A DNA stretch of 64,000 bases from JAKBEU01 sp036172095 (GCA_036172095.1 JAVHSH010000012.1:1-64000); one strand, 5' to 3'; shown: positions 52,081-61,430, numbered from the stretch's first letter. The notes: a model not told the origin generated them from the letters alone. Numbers and translations are program-made.

Positions 52081-53130
52081 TTATCTCGCAAGCTGGAGAG
52101 AATCAAGCTGACCTAAACCATATTGACTAAAGGGTTTTAAGATAGATGTTTTCCCATCCTCACCTTTTGCACATATTTCTCCATCTTTATTCTTAAATAT
52201 ATTGGAAATAACTTTGCCATCACTTTTTCTGTTAAATTCTCCTTTAATCAATATCAAATCCACGCCACCTTTTGGATCTTTGGGATCAGGTATTAATGCC
52301 ATAGCTAATGTTGCGCCACCAAAGGTTTTAAATCCATATCTAACATCAGCTTTGACTACCTGATCTGACCACCCATGAGTCCGAGTTAAGTGGAATGCAG
52401 CGGTCTCTAAATCATCCGCAGGTGTCTTAAGTAGAAGGTATGCGAGTGTTTTATATTGCTCAACTGCATGATCATCACTCACACCACTACCATAAACTGC
52501 AACCTGCCCAAATGGCACTTCGTGCACATCAAGAATCGCTTTAGTTGTGGTACCAAAGAGCACATTATTAAAAGCTATTAACGTGCTTTGTCTACATCCC
52601 TGTATCTCAACTGAATCCATCTTGCCCGCCGCACATTCATAAATTTGGATAGCATTTTTTAGAAAAAGATCATTTGAAATTGGTGCATATTTCAATGCTT
52701 CAATTATATTTGAGCATTCTTCTGCATTTAATTTGAGAGGTATCAAATCAATCGCAGCAATTAGTCCGCTAATTCGAGTTTTTTCAGCTGGCCTTGAAGT
52801 AACTTCATTTAAACTTGAGACTTCAATCAAACTTTCTCTGGTAACATTTATAAGCACTTCTGTAGGATCCATATCTAAAGTTTCACCGCTTAAAACTTTT
52901 TTTGCAAAACCTTGATAAGTTTGTACATAATTTTTCTTTAGGATATCCTTAAACAAAGAGGAGGTTCTACAATCTCCAGCAACTGCGAGAGCAAGCCCTC
53001 CTGTGATAATTTCACATTTTCGGCAGTCATCCTTATAAAAAGGCACTCCTTTTTTCGGTATGTGTGTAACTCGTGTATCAGTAGCAATGCAAATACCAGA
53101 CCAAGTTCTACATGCCGCAATTAGTGTCAT
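52081..53130 (-). CDS. Proteasome/HslV-like Ntn-hydrolase fold protein
   Basis: This 349-aa protein begins Met-Thr-Leu-Ile-Ala-Ala. Removal of Met would expose Thr1, the proteasome-type nucleophile. 'GICIATDTRVT' gives Asp at the expected position, 'CRKCEIITGGLALAVAGDCRTS' gives Lys33 and the GxAG(D) turn, and a later 'YGSGVSDDHAVEQYKTL' resembles the C-terminal Ser-Asp region. It is longer than HslV or proteasome beta (about 180-250 aa). No unfoldase gene is nearby. A TATAGT box ends 5 nt before the ATG. Confidence 0.6.
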   Translation of the reverse strand: MTLIAACRTWSGICIATDTRVTHIPKKGVPFYKDDCRKCEIITGGLALAVAGDCRTSSLFKDILKKNYVQTYQGFAKKVLSGETLDMDPTEVLINVTRESLIEVSSLNEVTSRPAEKTRISGLIAAIDLIPLKLNAEECSNIIEALKYAPISNDLFLKNAIQIYECAAGKMDSVEIQGCRQSTLIAFNNVLFGTTTKAILDVHEVPFGQVAVYGSGVSDDHAVEQYKTLAYLLLKTPADDLETAAFHLTRTHGWSDQVVKADVRYGFKTFGGATLAMALIPDPKDPKGGVDLILIKGEFNRKSDGKVISNIFKNKDGEICAKGEDGKTSILKPFSQYGLGQLDSLQLAR

Positions 53131-53225
53131 ACGATACTATAGATTTATCAATTTATAAGCCCTGACGATTATAATCTTTTCTTCATCACAAAGAGAAAAA
53201 CTACAGGCAATTGCATCATCCGTTT

Positions 53226-54299
53226 TTAATAACATTGCCCCTTGATTAAAAATTGAGTTGGTTCAATATGAAGGTATTCTTTTGAAACAAAGGGGTTTTT
53301 GATTGCAACTATCTTTGGCTTTAAGGAATTAACAGAGAACACAAGATATAAGTAATAATTAGCAGTCATATCAGATATTTTCTTTTCATGTGCACTTATC
53401 CTAAACGAGAAATATTTTCGATAGGGAAGTGTTGTTGATTTAACTTCAATCTTCTTTTCGTTTCCAGCAGTATCAAAGGATAAGACGTCATATCCAGCTG
53501 CCATATCATCAAGAGAAACTCTCTTCACTTTGTCTGCCAGATCCTTCCTACCATGTTTTATTAGGTATTTTTTCTCATTCTTCATGACAAGTATTTCGCC
53601 CTTATCACCAGTGAAGGTGTTTTTTCTATGCCTTTCTTCAAAATCAATTGGTTGCTTGCTTTTTGGGACAGATGCGGATGATGAAACAATATTAACGTAA
53701 GGTTTTAGCCTAAAATTTGGATCAAATTCTGCCTCAACATCAATCTTGAGATTGATATTAACCGGTTCAGTCAGCTTAGGAATTTCAGCAGATCCTTCAT
53801 CTTTAAATTCCTTAAACATCTCATCAAACGATTTATATTTAGTTAAGATCTGATTACGATACGGAGTTGTAATTTCCTGAAATCCTTGAACACTCCGAAA
53901 TTTATATCCTGAGACAAGATTAAAGTAAGTGATTGGGATTTTGAAGTATTTTAGATCTCTTATGAAGAACGTATATTCCCAAGGATTTCCTTTATCATCT
54001 CTTGGCCACATTGCTAATGCAAGTTCTGGGTTATGCTGCTTAAACACCAAAGTGCCGGCCATAACTAAAAAGGAGTGAGCATAGAACAAGACCATATCTC
54101 CTAACTGCATTTTCATCCAATCACCCTTTTTTCCTTCTCTATTTCCCCAAGCATATATGACTTCTTCTTTAGCTAGAATGAGTTTTCCTTCTTCAGACAG
54201 ATAAGGTTCTATTCTATCCATCGGAACACCGTGTTTTATTGTCGACTGAAAGTTTGAATACGATTTCTCTCCACTACGTGGTGCTAAAAAGTATCTCAT
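53226..54299 (-). CDS. PUA/EVE-like domain fused to DUF3883 (putative modification-dependent nuclease)
   Basis: About 357 aa. The N-terminal 150 residues ('YFLAPRSGEKSYSNFQSTIKHG', 'WMKMQLGDMVLFYAHSFLVMAGTLVF', 'YFKIPITYFNLVSG') look like a PUA/EVE-type fold that can read modified bases. The C-terminal part is DUF3883 (NO VEIN C-terminal): 'TGDKGEILVMKNEKKYLI', 'AAGYDVLSFDTAGNEKKIEVKST' supplying E...D...ExK, the PD-(D/E)xK nuclease set. This domain pair is known from restriction-like defence proteins. The start at 54299 is 1 nt after the MazG-like stop, so the two are co-translated. Confidence 0.65.
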   Translation of the reverse strand: MRYFLAPRSGEKSYSNFQSTIKHGVPMDRIEPYLSEEGKLILAKEEVIYAWGNREGKKGDWMKMQLGDMVLFYAHSFLVMAGTLVFKQHNPELALAMWPRDDKGNPWEYTFFIRDLKYFKIPITYFNLVSGYKFRSVQGFQEITTPYRNQILTKYKSFDEMFKEFKDEGSAEIPKLTEPVNINLKIDVEAEFDPNFRLKPYVNIVSSSASVPKSKQPIDFEERHRKNTFTGDKGEILVMKNEKKYLIKHGRKDLADKVKRVSLDDMAAGYDVLSFDTAGNEKKIEVKSTTLPYRKYFSFRISAHEKKISDMTANYYLYLVFSVNSLKPKIVAIKNPFVSKEYLHIEPTQFLIKGQCY

Positions 54300-54300
54300 A

Positions 54301-54630
54301 TTATAATTCTGTATATTTAACCGACTTACCCTTAGATTTACTAACAGGATATTTACTCTCATTGATCTTCATTTTTTTCTTTAGTGCTTCCTTAAGATCT
54401 ATGCCTGAATCGTGTGCTAATAGTAAGAGGTAATAATAAACATCAGCCAACTCAAGCTCTAAAACTTCCTTCTTACCAGCCGGAATATCATTATCTTTTG
54501 ACCATTGGAACACCTCTAAAATTTCATTTGCTTCAAGTGAAAGTGAGATTGCTAAGTTTTTAGGAAGGTGAAACTGCTTCCAATCTCTTTTCTTTCTAAA
54601 ATCAAGAATTTTATTCAGATCATCTTTCAT
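54301..54630 (-). CDS. MazG-like nucleotide pyrophosphohydrolase
   Basis: About 109 aa, all-alpha. The metal-binding ExxE and ExxD pairs are visible in 'LSLEANEILEVFQW' and 'ELELADVYYYLLLLAHDSGIDL', as in the RS21-C6/dCTPase branch of the MazG family. These enzymes hydrolyse (d)NTPs or modified nucleotides. The start at 54630 (MKDDLNK) is chosen because residues before it are not family-like. It is followed directly by the EVE-like/DUF3883 gene. Confidence 0.85.
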   Translation of the reverse strand: MKDDLNKILDFRKKRDWKQFHLPKNLAISLSLEANEILEVFQWSKDNDIPAGKKEVLELELADVYYYLLLLAHDSGIDLKEALKKKMKINESKYPVSKSKGKSVKYTEL

Positions 54631-54652
54631 ACTTTTATGATAAATATAACAG

Positions 54653-55303
54653 CTATCTACAAATAGTCTCACATGGAACACCATCATTGTCTCCATCCCT
54701 CGCAGAACACCCACAAGTGTTTAACTGGAAGTATGCCTCATCACATGAAGCCATAGCACCACAGACCTTACTACAGTTGCAAGAATAGCCTCCAGAATTT
54801 GTTTGCGGTTCTTCTACTTGTGGAGGTGGATTATAGACAGGAACTACTGGTGCTGATGTAGGAACAATAACTGTTGGTCTTGGAGTTATAGTAGGCATCC
54901 TTGTTGGGAGGGGAGTAGGGGTCATTGTTAAGGTTGGAGTTGGAGTAACCTTCTCATCAACGATGCTTGTTTTAACCGATGGATCTTTATCAGTGGTGGA
55001 CGTATTAATTCGCAGTTCGGATTCATTTACCTGATCTAGCTTCTTAATATTAGATTGGGGATACACACCAATTGATGTCAAAAATAATACCACGATTGCG
55101 ATATACCTTACTTTTCTTGAAATATTAAGATTAAGAAGAGAGGTGATGTATCTATACATAGGAGGGATGAATAATGCAGCTATTACAAAGGTGAGGACTG
55201 AATAAAGTGGCGCAGTATTGAAAAGAATCAAACCGCAAAGAGCAAAAAATAGACCAAGTGACCAATTTAAAAAGCTCTTAAGAAAGCTCATATTTAATGA
55301 CAA
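54653..55303 (-). CDS. Membrane protein with C-terminal Excalibur-type domain
   Basis: This 216-aa protein has four hydrophobic N-terminal segments (about 9-85), a Thr/Pro-rich linker ('TPTPTLTMTPTPLPTRMP...') and a Cys-rich end containing 'DGDNDGVPCE', the Excalibur calcium-binding pattern. The C-terminal part should lie outside the cell. It is co-directional with the MazG-like gene, 22 bp ahead of it. A TATAAT box on the reverse strand lies 11 nt before the ATG. Confidence 0.75.
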   Translation of the reverse strand: MSLNMSFLKSFLNWSLGLFFALCGLILFNTAPLYSVLTFVIAALFIPPMYRYITSLLNLNISRKVRYIAIVVLFLTSIGVYPQSNIKKLDQVNESELRINTSTTDKDPSVKTSIVDEKVTPTPTLTMTPTPLPTRMPTITPRPTVIVPTSAPVVPVYNPPPQVEEPQTNSGGYSCNCSKVCGAMASCDEAYFQLNTCGCSARDGDNDGVPCETICR

Positions 55304-55472
55304 TTATACTCTTTTACATATTTTAGTATGAGTTTATCTTAAATTGGGATAAATTAAACTATGATTGACTGTCAAATAGATCTAATTAATACGTAAGACT
55401 AAATCTGTTCATGAATTTGTCGTAGCAAACTTTGATATACTTGAGAAGACAAAAAATATATATTGAAAAACA

Positions 55473-56177
55473 ATGCCCACCCCCGATCATATCCAAATAA
55501 TAATTGCTATAGCTACATTTGCGGCAGTAATCGTTGCCCTTTTCGGAAATAGATTCTGGGAGTGGTTAGATAGACCCCATATTACCGTTTATTTTGATGA
55601 TAGTGATACAGAAAATTATCACCAAACATCGATGGAATTACGAAATGGTGCAGGTCAACTGATAGAATCTATCCCAACTTACTATGTTAGATTAAAAATA
55701 ACCAACCTTGGAAGAAGAACTCTTGAAAATGCTGAGGTTGTTCTAGAAAAAGTTGAACCACAACCAGTAGTTTTTATGTCTCTAAATCTTTCCTGGGCAG
55801 GTCAGGTTGCAGATGAAACTGGGATATCAAGAAGGGTCAGAATACCACATAAACAATCTCGAATAGTTGACATAATAGAAGTTATGGAGCCAACTCAGAT
55901 AGCAGAATTTGCGAAAAATAAACTATCTGAAAACGATCCAAGCAAGGTTAGATTTTATAAATACAGCAAAGGATTTCGAAGTTGTTCGATAAAACCAAAT
56001 ACTTTATCTGACATATTTGATTCAGGAGACTATGTATTCCATATAGGAATTTATGCTGATAACACAGAACCAAAACTGATAAAAATATCTATTAAATATG
56101 ATTCGGGCTGGGGGACAGAAGGAATAGATGGAATGAGAAAAAATCACTTAAGAATTAAGCTTTTGGACAATGGATAA
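55473..56177 (+). CDS. Membrane-anchored protein of unknown function
   Basis: This 234-aa protein has one N-terminal membrane helix ('IQIIIAIATFAAVIVALFG') and then a cytoplasmic, beta-rich domain beginning 'RPHITVYFDDSD' and 'YYVRLKITNLGRRTLENAEVVLEKVE'. Such single-helix proteins occur widely in mobile elements without known function. Its end overlaps the next gene by 8 nt. The 169-bp upstream gap carries a TATACT box about 33 nt before the ATG. Confidence 0.65.
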   Translation: MPTPDHIQIIIAIATFAAVIVALFGNRFWEWLDRPHITVYFDDSDTENYHQTSMELRNGAGQLIESIPTYYVRLKITNLGRRTLENAEVVLEKVEPQPVVFMSLNLSWAGQVADETGISRRVRIPHKQSRIVDIIEVMEPTQIAEFAKNKLSENDPSKVRFYKYSKGFRSCSIKPNTLSDIFDSGDYVFHIGIYADNTEPKLIKISIKYDSGWGTEGIDGMRKNHLRIKLLDNG

Positions 56178-57150
56178 TTGGACTGCAACTAAAACAAACA
56201 GTGATCAGGGCGCTAACTTCAGAGAAGTAAAAATATATGGAAAAGTCAGCTTACTCGAATTTACCATTAATCCTAGGAGCGAATATTGGAGAGCGGGATT
56301 CAAACTGATTGACCCTAATACCTCAATTTTGCCAATAAGAAACAAGGGAAGTTTATTGTTTCACCTAAGTTCAAATACGAATGATAAGTATGGTTTTACG
56401 GCATATTATAACGGGGAATGGGTATCTGAACTTAATAAAACGAAATTTTACCCGAAAGACCGATTACTAACAATAAGATTGGAAATTGATCATGGGAATA
56501 AGCTAAAGATTTATGTAAATGGGTCTCTAGAGTTTAAACCTATTTGGAAGATTGAGAATCCAAATATAAGAGAAAAGGTTGTTTTGATTGCATGGGGAGA
56601 TGCTTATGAATATAAGGTGGATTTTAGCAAAATTAAATCTGGAAACTGGAAAGATGTAGATAGAAATAAATTAGCTATCCCATGGTATAAAGACTACATC
56701 AAATTGGCATTGATTATTGCCCTTGCTTCACTTGTAGTTGGGGTTATATCAATACCATGGTGGCCAAATATATTTAGGTATGTATTTAGAAAGAATGCGG
56801 AAGAGACGAAAGAATCCTCAAAACAAAGTGAGCCTAGACCTACAATCACCACTATACCCACTCCTTCATATAACCCAATCGAAACAAGTCTAAACAGTTC
56901 AAGTATAAGCGTAGATGAAGGTAAATCGTATACTGACCAAAAAAGTGGTATAACCCTTGGAGTTAATTTCGTCTTATCAAAATTTTATGCGCATTTAACA
57001 ATAACTTTCCCAAAAAAGCCATCAGAAGAGTTTATAGATGTAAAAAGTGGAAAAGTTTATGATTATATTGGATTGAATGGGCTCAAATATAAATTGACAA
57101 TAATTGGAATTGAATCTGATAGTGTAGAAATACTAATTAGACAAGACTAG
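56170..57150 (+). CDS. Membrane protein with LamG/concanavalin-like N-terminal domain
   Basis: This 326-aa protein has an N-terminal 165 residues ('REVKIYGKVSLLEFTINPRSEYWRAGFKLI', 'LLTIRLEIDHGNKLKIYVNGSLEF') that fit a jelly-roll LamG-like fold. One membrane helix (about 178-196) follows, then a Ser/Thr/Pro linker and a beta-rich tail. It overlaps the upstream gene, so the two may act together at the membrane. The function is unknown. Confidence 0.6.
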   Translation: MDNWTATKTNSDQGANFREVKIYGKVSLLEFTINPRSEYWRAGFKLIDPNTSILPIRNKGSLLFHLSSNTNDKYGFTAYYNGEWVSELNKTKFYPKDRLLTIRLEIDHGNKLKIYVNGSLEFKPIWKIENPNIREKVVLIAWGDAYEYKVDFSKIKSGNWKDVDRNKLAIPWYKDYIKLALIIALASLVVGVISIPWWPNIFRYVFRKNAEETKESSKQSEPRPTITTIPTPSYNPIETSLNSSSISVDEGKSYTDQKSGITLGVNFVLSKFYAHLTITFPKKPSEEFIDVKSGKVYDYIGLNGLKYKLTIIGIESDSVEILIRQD

Positions 57151-57190
57151 TAAGATCAAATATGTTGTAATCAGACCAGTCAATTATCCA

Positions 57191-57210
57191 AAAATCATAC
57201 CATTTACTCC
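57191..57210 (+). repeat. 20-bp direct repeat, left copy
   Basis: AAAATCATACCATTTACTCC matches 61431-61450 (AAAATCACACCATTTGCTCC) at 18 of 20 positions. The two copies bracket the insertion sequences and the GHL15-like gene. Confidence 0.45.
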
Positions 57211-57284
57211 GCCGTTGTAAACAGACCGTTGCAAAAGCGGTCACCTGATTAGCCTCAAAACATCGCTCAGTTTTGAAGGGTTTC

Positions 57285-58375
57285 CTGAATTCTACTTTGA
57301 ATCCGAACGCTTGGCAAGCTCTCTCATAAAAACTTCTAATGGTGTGTGATAGCCCAATACTTTTCGTGGTCTGTTGTTCAGTTCCCATACCACTTCATCT
57401 AACTCTTCTTGTGACACCTCTGTGAAATCTGTTTTCTTTGGAAAATAACGACGAATGAGTCCATTCGTATTCTCATTCGTTCCTCTTTGCCAGGACGAAT
57501 AGGGATCTGCCATATATGTTTTCATGTTCAATTCTGTTCTTAACTTGTAATGTGAATGGTTCTCTTTTCCGTTATCCAATGTTGTTGATAGCCGTGCGTA
57601 TGCTGGCAGATTGACAAATATCTCTCTTTGAGCTCGGAGCCCTTCTTCTGAAGATATTTTATCTACCTTTACTGCAAATGTCATACGAGATAGTCTTTCC
57701 ACCTCTGTATGAAATCCATCTCCCACACTTCTTCTCCCTTCAATTGAATCTCCTTCAAAATGACCCAGTTCATCTCTCTTCTCAACAGCCTCAGGACGAG
57801 CATGGATTGATACTCGATGAGGGATATGACTTTTATGCACTCCTCTTCCTTGCTGTTTCTTTCGCTTTGTTTGTTTTATGGCCAGGAACTCCCATAATCC
57901 TCCATCTTGTTCATCCTTCATTTGCTTCATATCAAACACATACTGGTAGATAGCCTCATGACCAATATTCTTTTCATATACTCCTGCATATCTGAGTTTG
58001 AGCCTTCCTTCGATTTGTTCAGGGCTCCAGACACCTCTGAGATATTTACAAACATAATCATATATCCATGAGTTCTTCAACCTAGGTCGTTTCCTCCTTT
58101 CTTTCATGCGTGTTGTTGTTTCCTCTTGCGCAGAGAGTGCTTCGTATATCCAATTATTCTTTTAAGCACTCCACCGCCTGTTACGATGAATCTCATCATG
58201 AATGGTACTTTTACTTCTTCCCAGGGTACGAGCAATACATCCAATTGATTTGTCTTTTGCCAGCATGTAGGCGATCCTATCGCGCTCTCTCGGCATCAAA
58301 TTTCCTTTCTGTTTCATAGCTAACGATTGTACTTGATTGCTAGCCTCAATCGTTCGGACTCTCAATGGAACTCAG
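57285..58375 (-). mobile_element. IS30-family insertion sequence
   Basis: Terminal inverted repeats of 25 bp (57285-57309 and 58351-58375) match at 19 positions, with TCCGAACG perfect at the inner end. They enclose one transposase gene whose 3' end overlaps the left repeat, as in other IS30 members. It is inserted six codons before the original end of the outer transposase. Confidence 0.7.
57292..58317 (-). pseudogene. IS30-family transposase with an in-frame stop
   Basis: The N-terminal helix-turn-helix part ('PRERDRIAYMLAKDKSIGCIARTLGRSKSTIHDEIHRNRR') ends at TAA (58162-58164). The same frame then continues 18 codons to a Met and the catalytic domain: 'SPEQIEGRLK', 'GHFEGDSIEG' (first Asp), 'TLDNGKENHSH' (second Asp) and 'QRGTNENTNGLIRRYFPK' (Glu). 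A single base change would restore the gene, so it is recently dead. Confidence 0.85.
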
Positions 58376-59399
58376 ATTTTCCATTGTTTTTTGTAACGAA
58401 CAAAAACCATTAAGACGTTTAAACTTTCCTTCACAATCGGTAAAAGTTTTTGATCTTCGATGAATAAAGTAAGCATTCAGCCAATTATCGGCATGAATAA
58501 ATGATTTGAAGCCTTTGAGTGTTTTTAATCTACTTTCCAAATGTGAATTATATGATTCAATGAGGTTGTTGGTTCGAGGAACGTGGGGATCACAACACAT
58601 CCATACGACGATTAATATCCAAAAGAATACTTTTGTATTCTGGTACATATCCATATTTCTGGAACATGTTTCCTGCTTTGTGGAGAAATTCTTCTTTCGA
58701 TCTCTTCTTCTCAAACAGTTCTTCAATGCTTTTCATAAAGGGATAGTGATAGGTGTTGGTATGAATGCCTAAGTTAACTCGTATCCCTTGTTTGTAATGG
58801 TTTTGGCACAGTTGTATCACCACATTGGGATAAATTTGTCTGCAGGCCTGTTGAATGTTTATATTGTCGTCACACACAATAGCTTGTAGAGGGTATTTCA
58901 AAAGACAAAGAGAGGAGAAGAATGAAAGGCATGTTTGGTAGTTATCAGCCGGAGAAAAAATATAGGTGGGTATATCATGAGTAAGATAGTCAATTCCATA
59001 GACTACAGGAATCTTTCTTTCATATCCTTTCACCTTTACATATTTTCCATCAACAAGAAGTACTCCACAGAAATGAGAACAATACTTTCGAGTGATATCT
59101 GTACAATGAGGCAAAGAAGAAAGAGTAGAGGCAGACAAACGATAGACACTGGATCCCGTACGAGAAGCAATGCATCCTATATTTCGATAGGAGGTTCCCA
59201 CAAGGTGAAGATTGAGTACATCTTTACCGGTTAGACTCTTTCTTCCTCGGCGTATTTGAAACCACTTCTTACATGCTATACAAAGAAATTTAATATTTCC
59301 TCGATGAACTCCCTTTCGAATTACGTGTGGACTTCTACAGTAAAGACAATGGAATGTTTTTTCATACTGTATCCTACTTGATGACTCAGTTAAATACAA
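58346..59399 (-). pseudogene. DDE transposase with zinc-ribbon N terminus, frameshifted and truncated
   Basis: The first part has a zinc ribbon ('CLYCRSPHVI...CIACKKWF'), 'VDGKYVKVKG' (first Asp) and 'IVCDDNINIQQA' (second Asp), and ends at TGA after 'NRRMDVL'. The next frame supplies 'HVPRTNNLIESYNSHLESRLKTLKGFKS' (Glu) and 'FTDCEGKFKRLNGF'. The last seven residues come from the IS30 end. Joining the flanks across IS30 gives an end 'MENETLQN'. The break needs a +1 shift at TTG-TGA. Confidence 0.75.
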
Positions 59400-59554
59400 T
59401 GTTTGGCTTATCAGAACATACTAAACACAATCATTTAGGTGACCAAAATGCAACGGAGTCCTCCGCTGTTGTAAACGCTACGCAAAATTTAAGATTTACA
59501 AGATCATCCGTCATTTATACTATTTTCACAGTGGAGTCAGTATTAAAATACTCC

Positions 59555-61336
59555 CTATTTAGCTTTCAAAAAAAACAGTGCAGTACGTCGTGGGATCGTT
59601 ATAGATGTATTAGCAGGATATTTTTCACCCATTATACTTCCATTCATTTGGATAAGATTATATGGCAATTCTATCGTCATATCGACGCCGCTCACATTCA
59701 AATATACAACTCCGTTAATAAATTCTCTCATCAGTACAAGAAATTTTGGTTCAGTATATTTATCTGCTAGTGGTTGTCCAAGTGCAAGGTCCATTTCAGG
59801 AATTTTTTGATTAAGTTCACTTCCATCTTTATTAATGAAATATCCTATCCCAAATTTATAGAAAGATCGATTTTGTCTATACGCCATGAGAGAGGCCGCA
59901 TAACAGAATCGAGATAATAACAAGTTCCCATAATTTTTTGATGGGTCCTCCCAATTTCTATAATTTGTTTTATTAAGAACAACTAAACCCATGTCCATAA
60001 GTCGAATTGTTAAATCAATATCACTATGTATTTCACTAGGATTTTTTGGGGTTTTTTCTTCATAGCCAATACAAAACCTCTCGTTAAATATCATGTCGTT
60101 CGATTTAAGCATTGTATAGGTGCCTAGGTTATAGTCTGGGGATGGGTAATTGATACCATTAACAAAAAAAGTTTTATCTGAAAAAGATTTTTTTGCCTCA
60201 CTAAGGAAATCAATCATCCCTTGATTCCACAATTCAGCTTTATGAGTAGATATCTCATTAATTGTTGCGTTATTTGTAAGCGGTACTGCTGTATCAAATG
60301 CAACGCCGTCATAGGGAGCTAATGCATACCAAGAAGAAATCCAGCGAATTGCCCAAGTTCTAAATTGCGGATTAGTAAGGTCAACATAATGGATGAGTGG
60401 TTTTCCATTGTATATTACTTTTTCTCCGCTACTTGAACGCAAATACCATTCATCTTTAAAACCACCATCGAAATACTGTTGATCCATATAGGGTCTAATA
60501 ATTGAAACATTAAAATATGAGAATATCTTTATCTTTGGATTTAATTGTTTTAGTTTTTTAGCAGCATCATGCCAAGCTTGGATGTTTCCTCTACTTGTCA
60601 AAGATCCATCTCCACCATGTGTAGCTTCAATAATTACTATGTCATACATGGCAAGTTCTGAGAACTCTTTTTCGGTAAATTGCCCATCAATTCTTGCTAC
60701 CCAAATCATTTTATTGTGAAGATTGTCATCAATGGTGACTTTTTGTATTTGTGATTTATTAAGCTCGGGACTGAGAAGCGCATTTCCTGCACCGTAATAC
60801 GTTAAATCCTTCGATTCCAAATTTGACACATCGAGCTTAGCTCCTTCTTTCCATTTAAATTCCAATGGAAATTTCGAATTTGGCTTCATGACAAATACTA
60901 CTTGTACTAGTCGAATTGGAGCTTCACCGATAGATGATCCATCCTGTTTGATTCCTTGCAAATGAATAGTGTTGGAGTTGGGGCTTAACTCTTTTTTCGT
61001 AAGTACTGTGCTATTCTCCAACGGGAGAATATTCGATTCTAAGTTTAACTCATTGCTTAAAGTAAGATTTTCACCGAAGGTAAATGTTACATCAAAAGAG
61101 GTGAATGAGGTGCCATTTGGGTTTATTATAATATTCAAATTGATTTTTGCCCCAGGCGAAGCTTGTTTTTCGTTTTCAATCTCAAAATAGAGTGTGGGAA
61201 GAGCGGCGGATGCACGTGACCTATGTTGAAAGCTGAAAAACCAATTTATAGCAAACCAAACCGTTACACATAATATCGCAATTGTGAAGAACGTTTTTAG
61301 TTTAACATTTGACATATTTATGTGTATATCATTCAT
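59555..61336 (-). CDS. Exported putative glycoside hydrolase (GHL15-like) with cohesin-like domain
   Basis: This 593-aa protein has an N-terminal anchor or signal (about 15-32). A cohesin-like beta domain follows ('LYFEIENEKQASPGAKINLNIIINPNGTSFTSFDVTFTF'), then from about 210 a TIM-barrel of the GHL15 putative-glycosidase type: 'IWVARIDGQ', 'DIVIIEATHGGDG', 'IKIFSYFN', 'YDGVAFDTAVPL' and 'VLNKTNYRN'. A small beta domain closes it. It probably acts on surface polysaccharide. A TATAAT box on the reverse strand ends 9 nt before the ATG. Confidence 0.75.
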   Translation of the reverse strand: MNDIHINMSNVKLKTFFTIAILCVTVWFAINWFFSFQHRSRASAALPTLYFEIENEKQASPGAKINLNIIINPNGTSFTSFDVTFTFGENLTLSNELNLESNILPLENSTVLTKKELSPNSNTIHLQGIKQDGSSIGEAPIRLVQVVFVMKPNSKFPLEFKWKEGAKLDVSNLESKDLTYYGAGNALLSPELNKSQIQKVTIDDNLHNKMIWVARIDGQFTEKEFSELAMYDIVIIEATHGGDGSLTSRGNIQAWHDAAKKLKQLNPKIKIFSYFNVSIIRPYMDQQYFDGGFKDEWYLRSSSGEKVIYNGKPLIHYVDLTNPQFRTWAIRWISSWYALAPYDGVAFDTAVPLTNNATINEISTHKAELWNQGMIDFLSEAKKSFSDKTFFVNGINYPSPDYNLGTYTMLKSNDMIFNERFCIGYEEKTPKNPSEIHSDIDLTIRLMDMGLVVLNKTNYRNWEDPSKNYGNLLLSRFCYAASLMAYRQNRSFYKFGIGYFINKDGSELNQKIPEMDLALGQPLADKYTEPKFLVLMREFINGVVYLNVSGVDMTIELPYNLIQMNGSIMGEKYPANTSITIPRRTALFFLKAK

Positions 61337-61430
61337 TTACAAATAATTATACTAGAAGCAAATTTAAGTTCACAAAAGCATCATATGAATGTTGTAGACT
61401 GCCAATATGATTGGTCCAATTTACTGTTCT

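Larger units (their letters stand above)
57207..59476 (-). mobile_element. Decayed insertion sequence with nested IS30
   Basis: Terminal inverted repeats of about 20 bp are seen at 57226-57246 and 59437-59456 (core CCGTTGCA....GGTCACCT). Outside them lie near-identical 16-bp direct repeats, CTCCGCCGTTGTAAAC (57207-57222) and CTCCGCTGTTGTAAAC (59461-59476). Inside are the outer transposase gene, with a frameshift, and an IS30 copy inserted near that gene's 3' end. Confidence 0.65.

Noticed and set aside
57137..57388. An 83-codon minus-strand frame at the left insertion-sequence end.
   Set aside because: It is the shifted frame of the IS30 transposase end running through both inverted repeats into the flank.
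59327..59770. A 147-codon plus-strand frame between the insertion sequence and the glycosidase.
   Set aside because: It lies antisense to the transposase start and the 3' end of the GHL15-like gene, and crosses the inverted repeat.
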